Both the position numbers and the translations under genes were made by a program. Of a stretch of DNA of 42,568 nt, positions 7,693-15,987 are shown piece by piece (the stretch's first letter is position 1; the number at the start of each line of letters is the position of its first letter). Origin of the DNA: a virus. The stretch is from the IMG/VR virus record IMGVR_UViG_3300040815_000620, positions 1 to 42,568 of that record. One strand, written 5' to 3'. The notes under the pieces were generated by a model. It worked only from the letters and a program-made list of their open reading frames with translations, had not been told where the DNA came from and searched no databases.

Positions 7693-9438
7693 TTAAATGG
7701 ATAAACCAGCTAATTCTCTCATTTTGGTCATTTCAGCATCGTGTTCGTCACTTGCTTCTTGCCTCATTGAGTGTTCTTCAAACTTGTGTTTTATTGCCTC
7801 AATAAATTCTTTTGCGCCATTGATATACTGTTCGCCGTAATCTTTTTCTACTGCTGTTAGTACTGCTGTTTCACCTTTTGGAAACTGTCCTGTTTCTCTG
7901 TCAAACAGTGAAAGCACAAACTCAGTTACAGGAACTTGAGGCTTTTCTTCTGCCTTGCTGATTGCTCCGCTAGGATCAATAGCAATATCTATATTATCTT
8001 CTTTTTCTTGTGATTGGTAATATTTTAAAAATTCTTCATGCTTAGGATGTGTTTCTGCTGCATCAGGATTCTTTGTGTAAATTTTTAACCAACCCTTGTA
8101 TTCTGGATCGTCATGCATTTCTTCAACTGGTGCATTTTCTAATCCATTTTCAACAACATCGTCTGCCCAGTTTTCAAAACTTTCAAAGTCCATGTAGTCT
8201 GCTGGATTATCATCTCCACCGTATAGGTCTTGATATTCATCGTATGAACTTGGCTGTCCGTCATCATTGTCTTCGTCTTGATGATCTTCCCAAAACTCGT
8301 CAGCCATGTCAATTACACTACTGTATGTATCATGAAACTCGTGCATTTCCATGTCTTGTGCATCGTCGGCCATTTCTTTATATAAAGCAATATCATCAAT
8401 GCCATATAATTCTTGGAAATTATCTTTGTGTGGATAATGACTTTCGCCTAGCAAATCCTCAGGACCAAGTTCTTTTGCTTTGGTCTTTTCGTTTACTAAC
8501 TTATAGATATACGGAAACACATCTTTTAATTCTTCGTTAAACTGTTTAATAGTTAATTGGTCAATCCAATTACTTGCTATATCTTCTGGAACTTCTTCCA
8601 ATACAGGCTGTTCGTATGATGCAACTGCTTCTTTATAATAAGACTCTTTTTGCAGTCCTTCTACAGTCTTTTTAACCGCTTCAATTCTTTCGTATACTGC
8701 ATCCATATATTCTGATAAACTTTCAGCCATTACACTTGAGCGACCCATGTAATTTTTAAACTTACGCAATTTAGCAAGTTCTTCCGAAAGTGAAACAATG
8801 TGCTTTCCGAAATCATCATAAGCATTTCCGCCTTCGCTTACATGACGAGCCATTGCTCTTGCACCATTTAAATGTCTGTATGGATATTTAAATCTTTCTC
8901 CTTCAGAACTTTCAATATAAATTGCTTCAATGTGTTGTGTTCGGCCAGCTGCTAACTCTTGATTAATTGGTTTATTATGTTTAAGTGCTAGTCTAGCAGT
9001 ACCTAAATCTTGGTAACTTGTTTTGCTTGTTCCATACATTTTTGATTCGCTCATGTTTTGTTCTCCGGATGTGCTTGCTAAAAATTTGTAATCTCTGCGG
9101 TTGAGATTTGACTTTGTTATGTCTCTTGTGTCAAAATTTAATAATCTTTTCTTAGCAAAATAACGCAGTTCTTTTAGAAATCCATACCATTTTTCTTTTG
9201 TAAATTTATCTTGACCTTCAATAAAGTTATTACTGTACATAACATTTAAACTTTTTTCATCAACACTAATACTAACTTTGCCTAGATTTTTTTGACCTTC
9301 TTTAAAATCAAAATCAAAAAATCTAGCTTCTTTAGGTACATTAGTAACTATACCTTCTGCCGTGCCGATTGTAACACTTGGAAAGCGTCCTCTAATTTTA
9401 TTAAACAATTCTTCGCCGATGAGTTCTAAGTTTTTCAT
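7693..9438 (-). CDS. Large conserved protein of unknown function next to the terminase gene
   Basis: A 581-aa soluble protein with no domain I recognise. The N-terminal third is mixed and basic. The middle is helical (LSEELAKLRKFKNYMGRSSV, then SLSEYMDAVYERIEAVKKTV). Residues of about 370-470 are strongly acidic (for example DEFWEDHQDEDNDDG). The C-terminus is helical. I start at the ATG at 9438. A longer reading from TTG at 9453 adds five codons but would begin inside the end of gp17. The ATG has no Shine-Dalgarno but has a late box 5 bases upstream. The late box and the position right after gp17 suggest a virion or assembly protein. Confidence 0.75.
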   Translation of the reverse strand: MKNLELIGEELFNKIRGRFPSVTIGTAEGIVTNVPKEARFFDFDFKEGQKNLGKVSISVDEKSLNVMYSNNFIEGQDKFTKEKWYGFLKELRYFAKKRLLNFDTRDITKSNLNRRDYKFLASTSGEQNMSESKMYGTSKTSYQDLGTARLALKHNKPINQELAAGRTQHIEAIYIESSEGERFKYPYRHLNGARAMARHVSEGGNAYDDFGKHIVSLSEELAKLRKFKNYMGRSSVMAESLSEYMDAVYERIEAVKKTVEGLQKESYYKEAVASYEQPVLEEVPEDIASNWIDQLTIKQFNEELKDVFPYIYKLVNEKTKAKELGPEDLLGESHYPHKDNFQELYGIDDIALYKEMADDAQDMEMHEFHDTYSSVIDMADEFWEDHQDEDNDDGQPSSYDEYQDLYGGDDNPADYMDFESFENWADDVVENGLENAPVEEMHDDPEYKGWLKIYTKNPDAAETHPKHEEFLKYYQSQEKEDNIDIAIDPSGAISKAEEKPQVPVTEFVLSLFDRETGQFPKGETAVLTAVEKDYGEQYINGAKEFIEAIKHKFEEHSMRQEASDEHDAEMTKMRELAGLSI

Positions 9439-9443
9439 ATTAA

Positions 9444-9451
9444 TATTTATC
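9444..9451 (-). promoter_or_regulatory. Late promoter box, leaderless spacing
   Basis: Minus-strand GATAAATA overlapping the gp17 stop, 5 bases before the ATG at 9438. It differs from the TATAAATA consensus only at the first base. Confidence 0.7.
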
Positions 9452-11027
9452 AATAGTTAGTCGATATGAAGATGGGCATTGGCGGCTCATAGTCTTCTTC
9501 GTTTTCCATACTTTTAAATGTATTATATACTCTTGGATCCCAATCTTTTAGTACACTCATTATTCGTATCACAAGTAATAATGCACTAATTAGGTCATCT
9601 GTTTCGCCCACTTTTGCTTTATATGTAGAGCCTGTTGCAACAAATCCTTTAAGCTCGCTTATTAAAGCACCTGAATGTATTAACATCTTGTCGTTTTCTA
9701 TCATTGTTTTCATTCTACTACAAGCACTAATTTTTGTGCTGTGAGTTGTATTAAACCCTTTGCGGAATTTGCGTACATGTCCTTTACGCATAGGTTCACT
9801 AACAAACAATCCTGGAAGATTTTCTTCACCAAAATCATTTATAACAATTAAACATGCTTCACCAATTGAGTTGTTTTCTACGCTCCAATATATACCTTGT
9901 GGATTACTTGTTTCTGTTTCTATATGGTCAAGTATGTCTTTTAACACTCTAATTTGTCCTGTAATAGGAGTAGTGTTATGCCGCCATTCTGCAACTTGTG
10001 TATAACTAGGAAGTTCAAATACTTGTATAGCTGCATAATCACCACCGGTACCCATACTAGGATCAAGTGCTATTACATATGTTAAATTCTTGCTTAATTT
10101 TTTAAACCATCTTGTTTGACCCATATTCATCATAGGCGTAGTTGGTTCAAGAGTTGAAAGTTTTATACTATTAATTAAGGTTTCATCAAATATTAAGAAT
10201 TCACATTCGTATTCACGACGGAATTTTTCTTCGCCAATACGGCCAATTTCTTCTGTTTTCCATTCATCGTCTCTGTCAGGATGTTCGCTCCAGTGACATG
10301 TAAAAGAATGGAAACCGTTAACTCCTAGATCTTGTTCGTTTCCATGTTCGTCAAATTTCTTTTCTGCCTCTTTCCAGATAATAGCAAATGTGTCTTCGTC
10401 TGAGTTTGGTGTGCTAGTAATAATAGCACGACCACCTGTTGCTAGTGTAGGCGAAATACTAGTCCAAAACTCTTCGGCGATAGTGGGACTTACAAATGCA
10501 AACTCATCACAGTATAGCAATGATATAGACATACCTCTTCCTGTATTGCCTGTTGTTGTTGCACTTACTATTCTACTGCCGTTTTCAAATTCCATACTGC
10601 CTTTGTTGTAGTTAACAACACCAGCTCTAATATGATCAGGACACAGTTCATATGCATATCTTACTCGTTGCATAATTTCTTGTGCACCTGTGTATTTGTG
10701 AGCCGCAATAAGCACAGTTTGATCTGGATTAAACATTGCATACCACAACAAATATATTGCCGCACAAGTAGTCTTACCTGTTTGACGTGGTAACATGTTT
10801 ATGTTAAATCTATAATTATGATAACTTTTTAACAGTCGTTCTTGATATGTGAAAGGATCAAACAACAACTTACCTTTGGTTGGGTGTTGAATAAACGCAA
10901 ACTTTTGTGCAAAGTACAGATAGCCCGTGTCAGGATGCATACACTGCATCAAATCATTAATTTGTTCTTCAGTGTAGGTTTCTCGCTGATTGGCTTTTTT
11001 GGTAAGGACGCCGTCTAAACTCTTCAT
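9450..11027 (-). CDS. 17: gp17, terminase large subunit
   Basis: A 525-aa DNA-packaging motor of T4 type. The ATPase domain has Walker A LPRQTGKTT at residues 79-87 and Walker B SLLYCDEF with D174 and E175. The C-terminal nuclease domain has D322 (VIALDPSMG), D330 and a late acidic pair in ETDDLISALL. It cuts concatemeric DNA and drives it into the prohead together with gp16. It is shorter than T4 gp17 (610 aa), mostly because the N-terminal region is compact. The ATG at 11027 has no Shine-Dalgarno; a GTTAAATA late box is 5 bases upstream and a strong terminator just before that separates it from the preceding gene. Confidence 0.95.
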   Translation of the reverse strand: MKSLDGVLTKKANQRETYTEEQINDLMQCMHPDTGYLYFAQKFAFIQHPTKGKLLFDPFTYQERLLKSYHNYRFNINMLPRQTGKTTCAAIYLLWYAMFNPDQTVLIAAHKYTGAQEIMQRVRYAYELCPDHIRAGVVNYNKGSMEFENGSRIVSATTTGNTGRGMSISLLYCDEFAFVSPTIAEEFWTSISPTLATGGRAIITSTPNSDEDTFAIIWKEAEKKFDEHGNEQDLGVNGFHSFTCHWSEHPDRDDEWKTEEIGRIGEEKFRREYECEFLIFDETLINSIKLSTLEPTTPMMNMGQTRWFKKLSKNLTYVIALDPSMGTGGDYAAIQVFELPSYTQVAEWRHNTTPITGQIRVLKDILDHIETETSNPQGIYWSVENNSIGEACLIVINDFGEENLPGLFVSEPMRKGHVRKFRKGFNTTHSTKISACSRMKTMIENDKMLIHSGALISELKGFVATGSTYKAKVGETDDLISALLLVIRIMSVLKDWDPRVYNTFKSMENEEDYEPPMPIFISTNY

Positions 11028-11032
11028 GCTAG

Positions 11033-11040
11033 TATTTAAC
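11033..11040 (-). promoter_or_regulatory. Late promoter box for gp17, leaderless spacing
   Basis: Minus-strand GTTAAATA with exactly 5 bases (CTAGC) to the gp17 ATG. The two first bases deviate from TATAAATA, but the position matches the other leaderless cases in the window. Confidence 0.6.
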
Positions 11041-11041
11041 C

Positions 11042-11068
11042 AAAAAAATAGGGCCCTAAGGCCCTATT
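11042..11068 (-). terminator. Rho-independent terminator after the 1001-aa gene
   Basis: Minus strand: AATAGGGCC, loop TTAG, GGCCCTATT and then a T-run (seven T in total counting the stem end). The 9-bp stem is perfect. It lies 10 bases after the stop of the 1001-aa gene and directly before the gp17 late box. Confidence 0.9.
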
Positions 11069-11077
11069 GATTATAAA

Positions 11078-14000
11078 TTACTTTGATGTTTTTGCAGCTA
11101 GTTCAGCGTACAATCTATCTTTAATAGATTCTACTGCCATTGCATTGTCACCGTCTTGTGCTTTAGCATAGGCTTTTTTCTTTTTGTGTATTCCACCTGA
11201 CTGATACATGTAGTCATCATCTTTGTATTCTTCGTCTGGTGAATTGTCCCAGCCATCTTCTTCCACATCTTCATATGGTGATGGATCTTTGATTCTAATA
11301 TCACCTGGGTTTTTGTTTGAGTTAGGGCCGCCTGATAGTTTGATAATATCACTTAGTTCACCGTGATCTTCATCTGGTGAATTATCCCAACCTTCTCCTC
11401 CTCCGCATGGTGAATCAGCATCGTGATCTCCACCGCATGTAGCACACGGCATTGGACCTTGTGGTTCTGCTGGCATTTCAGTATCCATTGGCATGTCAAT
11501 TGCACCAACTGGTGCTGCATTTTCCATACCTGCATTTTTAAGAATTTTTAATAGATCGCCTACTTCGCCTGCGTTATCACCGCTCATTGATATATTCATT
11601 GATGCAGCTTCGTTCATTGCTTTTTTCATTCCATAGTCCTTGCTTTGTGTTATTGCTGTGTTTACAGTTCCAGCACTAGCAGCTCCTGGCTTAATAGTGC
11701 CTCTAACTGGTTGGCCTCTTGCATTTTTAGGATTAGCTAGTTTATTAGGATCCATACCTTGTGGTTTAGGTACTTCTTTTTTAGCACCTGCAGGATCTTC
11801 AGCAGCCGGATTAATAATTTTTCCTCCAGCGTCTTGAATCATTTTAGTAAGTTTTTGACCTTCTGGACTGTCTACTTTTATTGTAGGTCCACTTGTCTTT
11901 CCTGCACTGTCATGATAAATGTAAAATGCAGCACCATTTGGTGTTAGTTTTGTATTTGCAAACTTAGGCTTTTGATCATCTAGTTTTAGATCGGCGCGAC
12001 TTGCATCTGGAATGGCAAATATTCCTGCTGAGTTAACTTTGCCTTGTCCGCCGCCAGCGTTTGGACCAACTCCTAGTTTACCTAGAATTTGATTTAGTTC
12101 CTCTAGCTCAGAACCACTCATTTCTGCTTGTAAGTCTGCTGTTAAATCTCTATTATAAAGTTTTTTATAGATAGCAACAACTTTTTGATAACTGTTAGGA
12201 TCTTTTAGTTTTTCTAAATATCTATAGATTTTTTCTTCATCTGTACCAAACATTGTATGTCCAGCAGCTTTTAATGCTCTAGCCACTTCTTCATGATTAT
12301 TAACTTCTTCAGGTGGTGGAGGAGCAGTATCATTATTTTGTTTAGCACCTGCTGGATCTTCTGGATCTGGAACAGCATCGGCTTTATCAAATAGATCTTT
12401 ATACTGTGCATATGCTGGTCCAACTTCGGGATCGTTAATTTTGTCTCTGTGCTTGTCTAAGAGTTGTCTTAGTTCTTTATATTCATCTGCTGAAAGAGCT
12501 TCGTCTAATCTTGAAAGTGTTTCGAGCATAGATCTCATATCAAACTGTTTACTTTGTACTTGTATGCCAGCATTTTTAGCAACATCTTTTGCGTAGTTAT
12601 CAAATGCTGTATTGCCCCAGTTTTGTTTTTGTGATTCTGTATTTCCCGCTTCTTTATTTGCGCCTGCTGGATCTTCTTCTGCACTTTTTGCAAGTAGTTC
12701 TTCAATTCTTGCAAAGTCGGACTTCATAGCATCATCAATAGCACCTTGTGGATTTTTTGAATAACTAAGTAACTCTGCAGCTGTATCTGCACCTGCATCA
12801 CCGTCTACTTTAATACCTGCAATTTCTTGCGCTCTTTTTACACCTGCAACTGTTGCTGGTCCATAAAATCCGTCTGCTTTAATTTTCTTTAAATCTGCGT
12901 TGTTATTAGCAGTTCCAATACGCATCAAAACAGTTTGCACTGCTGCTGCCGATGCTGATTTTACTTTACCTCTGTTGGTTGCTTTTAGTAACCCTTTAGC
13001 CTGCTTTGACTCTAGTTCTTTAGGCATGTCATTAGCAATCCATGCTTCAACATCATCTACTGCTTTTTTAATTTGTTCATCACTTGAATAATCAACTGCT
13101 GCATCTGCTTGATTATCTTGTGCATCATCTTGTTTTGCTTGATCAGCATTACCTGCTTTCCACATGTCATATCTGTTGATAGCATCTGAGATTTGATCAT
13201 CTAGATCATCTCCAAATGGTTCGCCGTCTGCTATTGCATTAAGTTCTTTGTAAAGTTGTTCTAGTTCTTCTAATTCGTCTGCAGCAAGAGCTTCTGCTAA
13301 TAATTGATCTGCATAACTTCTTGCTTGCCAAGATTCATTAGGTCCTGTGTCCCCTGGTTTTCCTGATTTTGCATCTTCCATTGCTTTTGTAAGCAGTTCC
13401 ATAAATCTTGCATACTTCTTTTTAGCATCTTCTAATTTTTGATTAGTAGCTGGATCTTTTTTAGCACCTGCAGGATCTTCGCCCTTTGCTTTATCAGCTA
13501 CTTTTTGAAATCTAGCTGATTTTTCTGGATCTGACTCTTTGTATTTTTCAGCAACTTTTTCTGCTTGTTCAACTTTGCTTTGTGGTAATAAGCCTGCTTC
13601 AGCAATGTCTTCCATTTGCTGTCTATTAGCGCCACCTGCTGTTTTTACTTCCTTACCTTCTAAGTAACAAAATCCTTTGCCATTAGCTCTATAAAGGCCG
13701 TCTAATCCCAGTGTACGAGCTGCATGAGCAAGCACATACGCACTATCTGTTCTGCTACCAGCTTCGCTCTCCATTTTTGCTACATCGTCTAAACTCATTC
13801 CAGGCTTTGCATATTTTGCTACTATAGCGTCAAGTTTCTCGTTGCCGCCTTTGGATGCTTCGCCTTTGCCCTTTTCAAAAACTTCCCAACCATTTTTATT
13901 AGCAATATATTTTTTTAATTCGTCTTCGCTTTTACCATGCAAATCAAAAACTTCACCGTCTTTATTTTTTATTTGGATTTTCGGTTGGCTTCGATCAACA

Positions 14001-14083
14001 TTAACATTAACCATACTACCATTTGATTGTATAGTATATGCTTTTCTTTCTAATAAGTTTAAAATGGATCTAATATCGTTCAT
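11078..14083 (-). CDS. 1001-aa modular repeat protein with peptidoglycan-binding-like and annexin-like segments; probable virion protein
   Basis: Four copies of an EDPAGA(K/N) linker (about residues 202, 470, 575 and 762) divide the protein into modules. Residues 372-442 resemble a PG_binding_1 domain (DGFYGPATVAGVKRAQ, then VDGDAGADT). Residues 606-670 resemble one annexin repeat (GTDEEKIYRYL, then Y..DLTADL and SGSELEEL). Helical modules with LxADELEELEQL-type sequences recur near 261-284, 522-550 and 650-671. The C-terminus has a Cys cluster (CATCGGDHDADSPC), two GWDNSPDE copies and a basic His/Lys stretch. The ribosome binding site GGAAG is within the end of the upstream gene. I cannot assign a function; position in the packaging block suggests a capsid-inner or tail-associated protein. 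Confidence 0.75.
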   Translation of the reverse strand: MNDIRSILNLLERKAYTIQSNGSMVNVNVDRSQPKIQIKNKDGEVFDLHGKSEDELKKYIANKNGWEVFEKGKGEASKGGNEKLDAIVAKYAKPGMSLDDVAKMESEAGSRTDSAYVLAHAARTLGLDGLYRANGKGFCYLEGKEVKTAGGANRQQMEDIAEAGLLPQSKVEQAEKVAEKYKESDPEKSARFQKVADKAKGEDPAGAKKDPATNQKLEDAKKKYARFMELLTKAMEDAKSGKPGDTGPNESWQARSYADQLLAEALAADELEELEQLYKELNAIADGEPFGDDLDDQISDAINRYDMWKAGNADQAKQDDAQDNQADAAVDYSSDEQIKKAVDDVEAWIANDMPKELESKQAKGLLKATNRGKVKSASAAAVQTVLMRIGTANNNADLKKIKADGFYGPATVAGVKRAQEIAGIKVDGDAGADTAAELLSYSKNPQGAIDDAMKSDFARIEELLAKSAEEDPAGANKEAGNTESQKQNWGNTAFDNYAKDVAKNAGIQVQSKQFDMRSMLETLSRLDEALSADEYKELRQLLDKHRDKINDPEVGPAYAQYKDLFDKADAVPDPEDPAGAKQNNDTAPPPPEEVNNHEEVARALKAAGHTMFGTDEEKIYRYLEKLKDPNSYQKVVAIYKKLYNRDLTADLQAEMSGSELEELNQILGKLGVGPNAGGGQGKVNSAGIFAIPDASRADLKLDDQKPKFANTKLTPNGAAFYIYHDSAGKTSGPTIKVDSPEGQKLTKMIQDAGGKIINPAAEDPAGAKKEVPKPQGMDPNKLANPKNARGQPVRGTIKPGAASAGTVNTAITQSKDYGMKKAMNEAASMNISMSGDNAGEVGDLLKILKNAGMENAAPVGAIDMPMDTEMPAEPQGPMPCATCGGDHDADSPCGGGEGWDNSPDEDHGELSDIIKLSGGPNSNKNPGDIRIKDPSPYEDVEEDGWDNSPDEEYKDDDYMYQSGGIHKKKKAYAKAQDGDNAMAVESIKDRLYAELAAKTSK

Positions 14084-14085
14084 GG

Positions 14086-14646
14086 TTAACTTCCTATCGG
14101 GCTCTTGTTGTTTTGTGTATCGCCAATGTCTTTTGACTCACCAGGTTTAATACCTTCAACAGGATCAATAGCTCTTTCTTTACGAGCAGTTTCAAGCTCT
14201 TTTAAAAGATCCATTGTTCTGTTTTCACCGACACTATCTTGGCCGCTATCGCCGCCCATGTCTTCTGTGTTTAGTAAGGATTCGTATGGCTGTTCTTCTT
14301 TTGTATCTTGCTGATATTCTTCTACAGGATCGCCTTCGCCACGCACAATAATATGGCTATGTCCTACTCCAGTTTCAGTTACAAGATATTGTTCTAATAC
14401 AAATGCAGTTACAGGATAGTTTACTTCAACATCGAAATGTGTTACTTCACAGTTGCTTAACTGTGGAAAATCTAATGGTTTTTCTGTTATTGGTGTTTTC
14501 TTTCCGGTACTTATACCAACAATATCATATTTTGTCATTGCTGATTCAAGCCTGTCTGTAAAGTGTTCTGGTACTTCACCAGCTACTCTAACCTTAAATT
14601 TGTAAGTCTTTTTAGACTCTGTTAAAAATTGTGCAAATGTTTTCAT
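14086..14646 (-). CDS. Conserved phage structural-block protein, unknown function
   Basis: A 186-aa protein. The N-terminal 100 residues look like a compact alpha/beta domain (VRVAGEVPEHFTDRL, then VTHFDVEVNYPVTAFVLEQY); the rest is acidic and low complexity (EEYQQDTKEEQPYESLLN). The start, MKTFAQFLTES, is a pattern seen at the start of several head-related proteins of T4-like marine phages, as far as I recall. It has an AGGA ribosome binding site and a late box further upstream. The stop is followed two bases later by the 1001-aa gene, whose Shine-Dalgarno it contains, so the two are coupled. Possible role in the head; not demonstrable here. Confidence 0.65.
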   Translation of the reverse strand: MKTFAQFLTESKKTYKFKVRVAGEVPEHFTDRLESAMTKYDIVGISTGKKTPITEKPLDFPQLSNCEVTHFDVEVNYPVTAFVLEQYLVTETGVGHSHIIVRGEGDPVEEYQQDTKEEQPYESLLNTEDMGGDSGQDSVGENRTMDLLKELETARKERAIDPVEGIKPGESKDIGDTQNNKSPIGS

Positions 14647-14666
14647 TGTAACGATCCTATTATATG

Positions 14667-15155
14667 TTATTTATCCATATTCTTAAGTTTTTCTAGCAGA
14701 CTATTGCGATCTGTAACTACATATCCTTCGCCTTGTACTACATCTCCTTCAATGCCGCCGTCCTTGTCCATTTTTTCTTTTTTAAGTTGTAAGTCGACCA
14801 TCTTAAGTTTTTTATCTAATTTAGCAACTTTAGCGTCTAGGTTAGTTTTTAGCATATTGCCAGCAACTTCGAATACTCTACCACTATAACGGCTTTCGAC
14901 ATTCATTCCTAAATCCATTAGATCTTCGTATGCTTGCATTGCCTTATCAGCAACTTCATTTAATTCTTTATCTGCTAATTCACCTAAACCCTTTACTTGT
15001 GGTAATGCAGCACTAATTTTATCTAGTTCTTCAATACTGCGCACAGTGTCTCGTTGTTCAACAACTGCTTGTTGAACTTTGTCATTATTTTTCGACTCTT
15101 GAATTATTTCTTTAGAATCGGGTAGGTTTAATAATTCTTCTAATTTTTTAGTCAT
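14667..15155 (-). CDS. 16: gp16, terminase small subunit
   Basis: A 162-aa protein, almost exactly the length of T4 gp16 (164 aa). It is fully helical with a long central coiled-coil-like region (NMLKTNLDAKVAKLDKKLKM, then VDLQLKKEKMDKD), the feature that builds gp16 ring oligomers. The motif ESRYSGRVFEVAGNMLK is typical of the T4-like family as I know it. It recognises phage DNA and stimulates gp17 ATPase and nuclease activity. It lies in the same transcription direction as gp17, separated by two virion-type genes. A late box AATAAATA lies upstream and GGCGAGAA serves as ribosome binding site. Confidence 0.85.
   Translation of the reverse strand: MTKKLEELLNLPDSKEIIQESKNNDKVQQAVVEQRDTVRSIEELDKISAALPQVKGLGELADKELNEVADKAMQAYEDLMDLGMNVESRYSGRVFEVAGNMLKTNLDAKVAKLDKKLKMVDLQLKKEKMDKDGGIEGDVVQGEGYVVTDRNSLLEKLKNMDK
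14668..14675 (-). promoter_or_regulatory. Late promoter box for the 186-aa gene
   Basis: Minus-strand GATAAATA overlapping the last codons of gp16, about 21 bases before the ATG at 14646. An AGGA ribosome binding site lies between them, so this is a normal leadered case. Confidence 0.6.
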
Positions 15156-15180
15156 TATTTCTCGCCATTAACTGCTATTT

Positions 15181-15188
15181 TATTTATT
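15181..15188 (-). promoter_or_regulatory. Late promoter box for gp16
   Basis: Minus-strand AATAAATA immediately after the gp4 stop, about 25 bases before the gp16 ATG, with a GGCGAGAA ribosome binding site between. Confidence 0.55.
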
Positions 15189-15623
15189 CTATCGGCGGCC
15201 TTGGTGAAAAATATCTGTTTCATTTACAACACGGAAATAAAGTCCTTGTTGTTTACACCACGCTCTTGCAGCTTCCCATTTAGCCTGATTTAAAATATAA
15301 TGTGCTTGATTATGCTTGCTACGACCAACTTTTTCTCTAATAGTTTGATTAGCTGGTTTAACTTCGATAACTTCTACTCTTTGTTTGCCATTGCGATCGA
15401 CATAAGCAACAAAGAAATCAGGAACATAAATTGTATGTTTTCCAGTTAATGGATTTCGATAAGGTATTTTTACTGCTTCGCTCGCCCACTGTGCTACATT
15501 GGGATGCTCGTCACAAAATCTCATAAATGCAAACTCCCAACTTGATCTATAAGTTGGTGTTTTGCGTCCTACATATTTTTGAGGTTGTTTAAGTTTGAAC
15601 TTTCCTTGCGCAAAGTGTGCCAT
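15189..15623 (-). CDS. 4: gp4, head-completion protein (nuclease-like)
   Basis: A 144-aa protein matching T4 gp4 (also gp50/65, about 150 aa). The TnsA-like endonuclease N-terminal fold is visible: SSWEFAFMRFCDEHPNV, then YVPDFFVAYVDRNGKQRVEV and IEVKPANQ. The PDF...EVK pattern holds the Asp and the Glu-x-Lys of a PD-(D/E)xK-type active site. In T4 this protein is added to the filled head before tail joining; loss gives defective heads. It lies one base after the 120-aa gene. Confidence 0.9.
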   Translation of the reverse strand: MAHFAQGKFKLKQPQKYVGRKTPTYRSSWEFAFMRFCDEHPNVAQWASEAVKIPYRNPLTGKHTIYVPDFFVAYVDRNGKQRVEVIEVKPANQTIREKVGRSKHNQAHYILNQAKWEAARAWCKQQGLYFRVVNETDIFHQGRR

Positions 15624-15624
15624 G

Positions 15625-15987
15625 TTACACCACTATATTGCGTTTTTCTAATTTTTCTACAGTTTCTGTTCTTTTAAAACCTAAACTAGAAGTTGAATCT
15701 CTGTTGTAATTTAAAACTTCTGCAACAACTGAACTAAGCTGTATTTCATTAAGTCCTTTTAATGTATCTAACAGTTGAAAAACATTTACATTATCAATTT
15801 TTGCTTGTTCTAGTAGTATAGTTGATGTACTAATTGCTGCTGTTTGATCAAAACCTCTTTTTGTAAAAAACCCAACAACAGCATCGACTTGGTTACTTGG
15901 AAAACTTAATTTTTTTGTAAAGTATTTGTTGAAAAATTCAGTTGTTTGTTTTTCTGAAGTTGCAGGTGCTTTTGGTAGACTTGACAT
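15625..15987 (-). CDS. Conserved small protein of unknown function between the tube-like gene and gp4
   Basis: A 120-aa helical protein. A segment FPSNQVDAVVGFFTKRGFDQ is followed by helices (LLEQAKIDNVNVFQLLDTLK, then LSSVVAEVLNYN) and a basic C-terminus. There is no catalytic motif. Its ATG overlaps the stop of the upstream gene (TAATG), and gp4 follows after one base, so it is co-translated with virion genes. I know this only as a small conserved protein of marine T4-like phages; a tail or head accessory role is a reasonable guess. Confidence 0.7.
   Translation of the reverse strand: MSSLPKAPATSEKQTTEFFNKYFTKKLSFPSNQVDAVVGFFTKRGFDQTAAISTSTILLEQAKIDNVNVFQLLDTLKGLNEIQLSSVVAEVLNYNRDSTSSLGFKRTETVEKLEKRNIVV

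Noticed and set aside
11131-11535. Two further minus-strand frames inside the 1001-aa gene
   Set aside because: They are alternative frames of a repetitive coding region; the main frame contains recognisable motifs and these do not.
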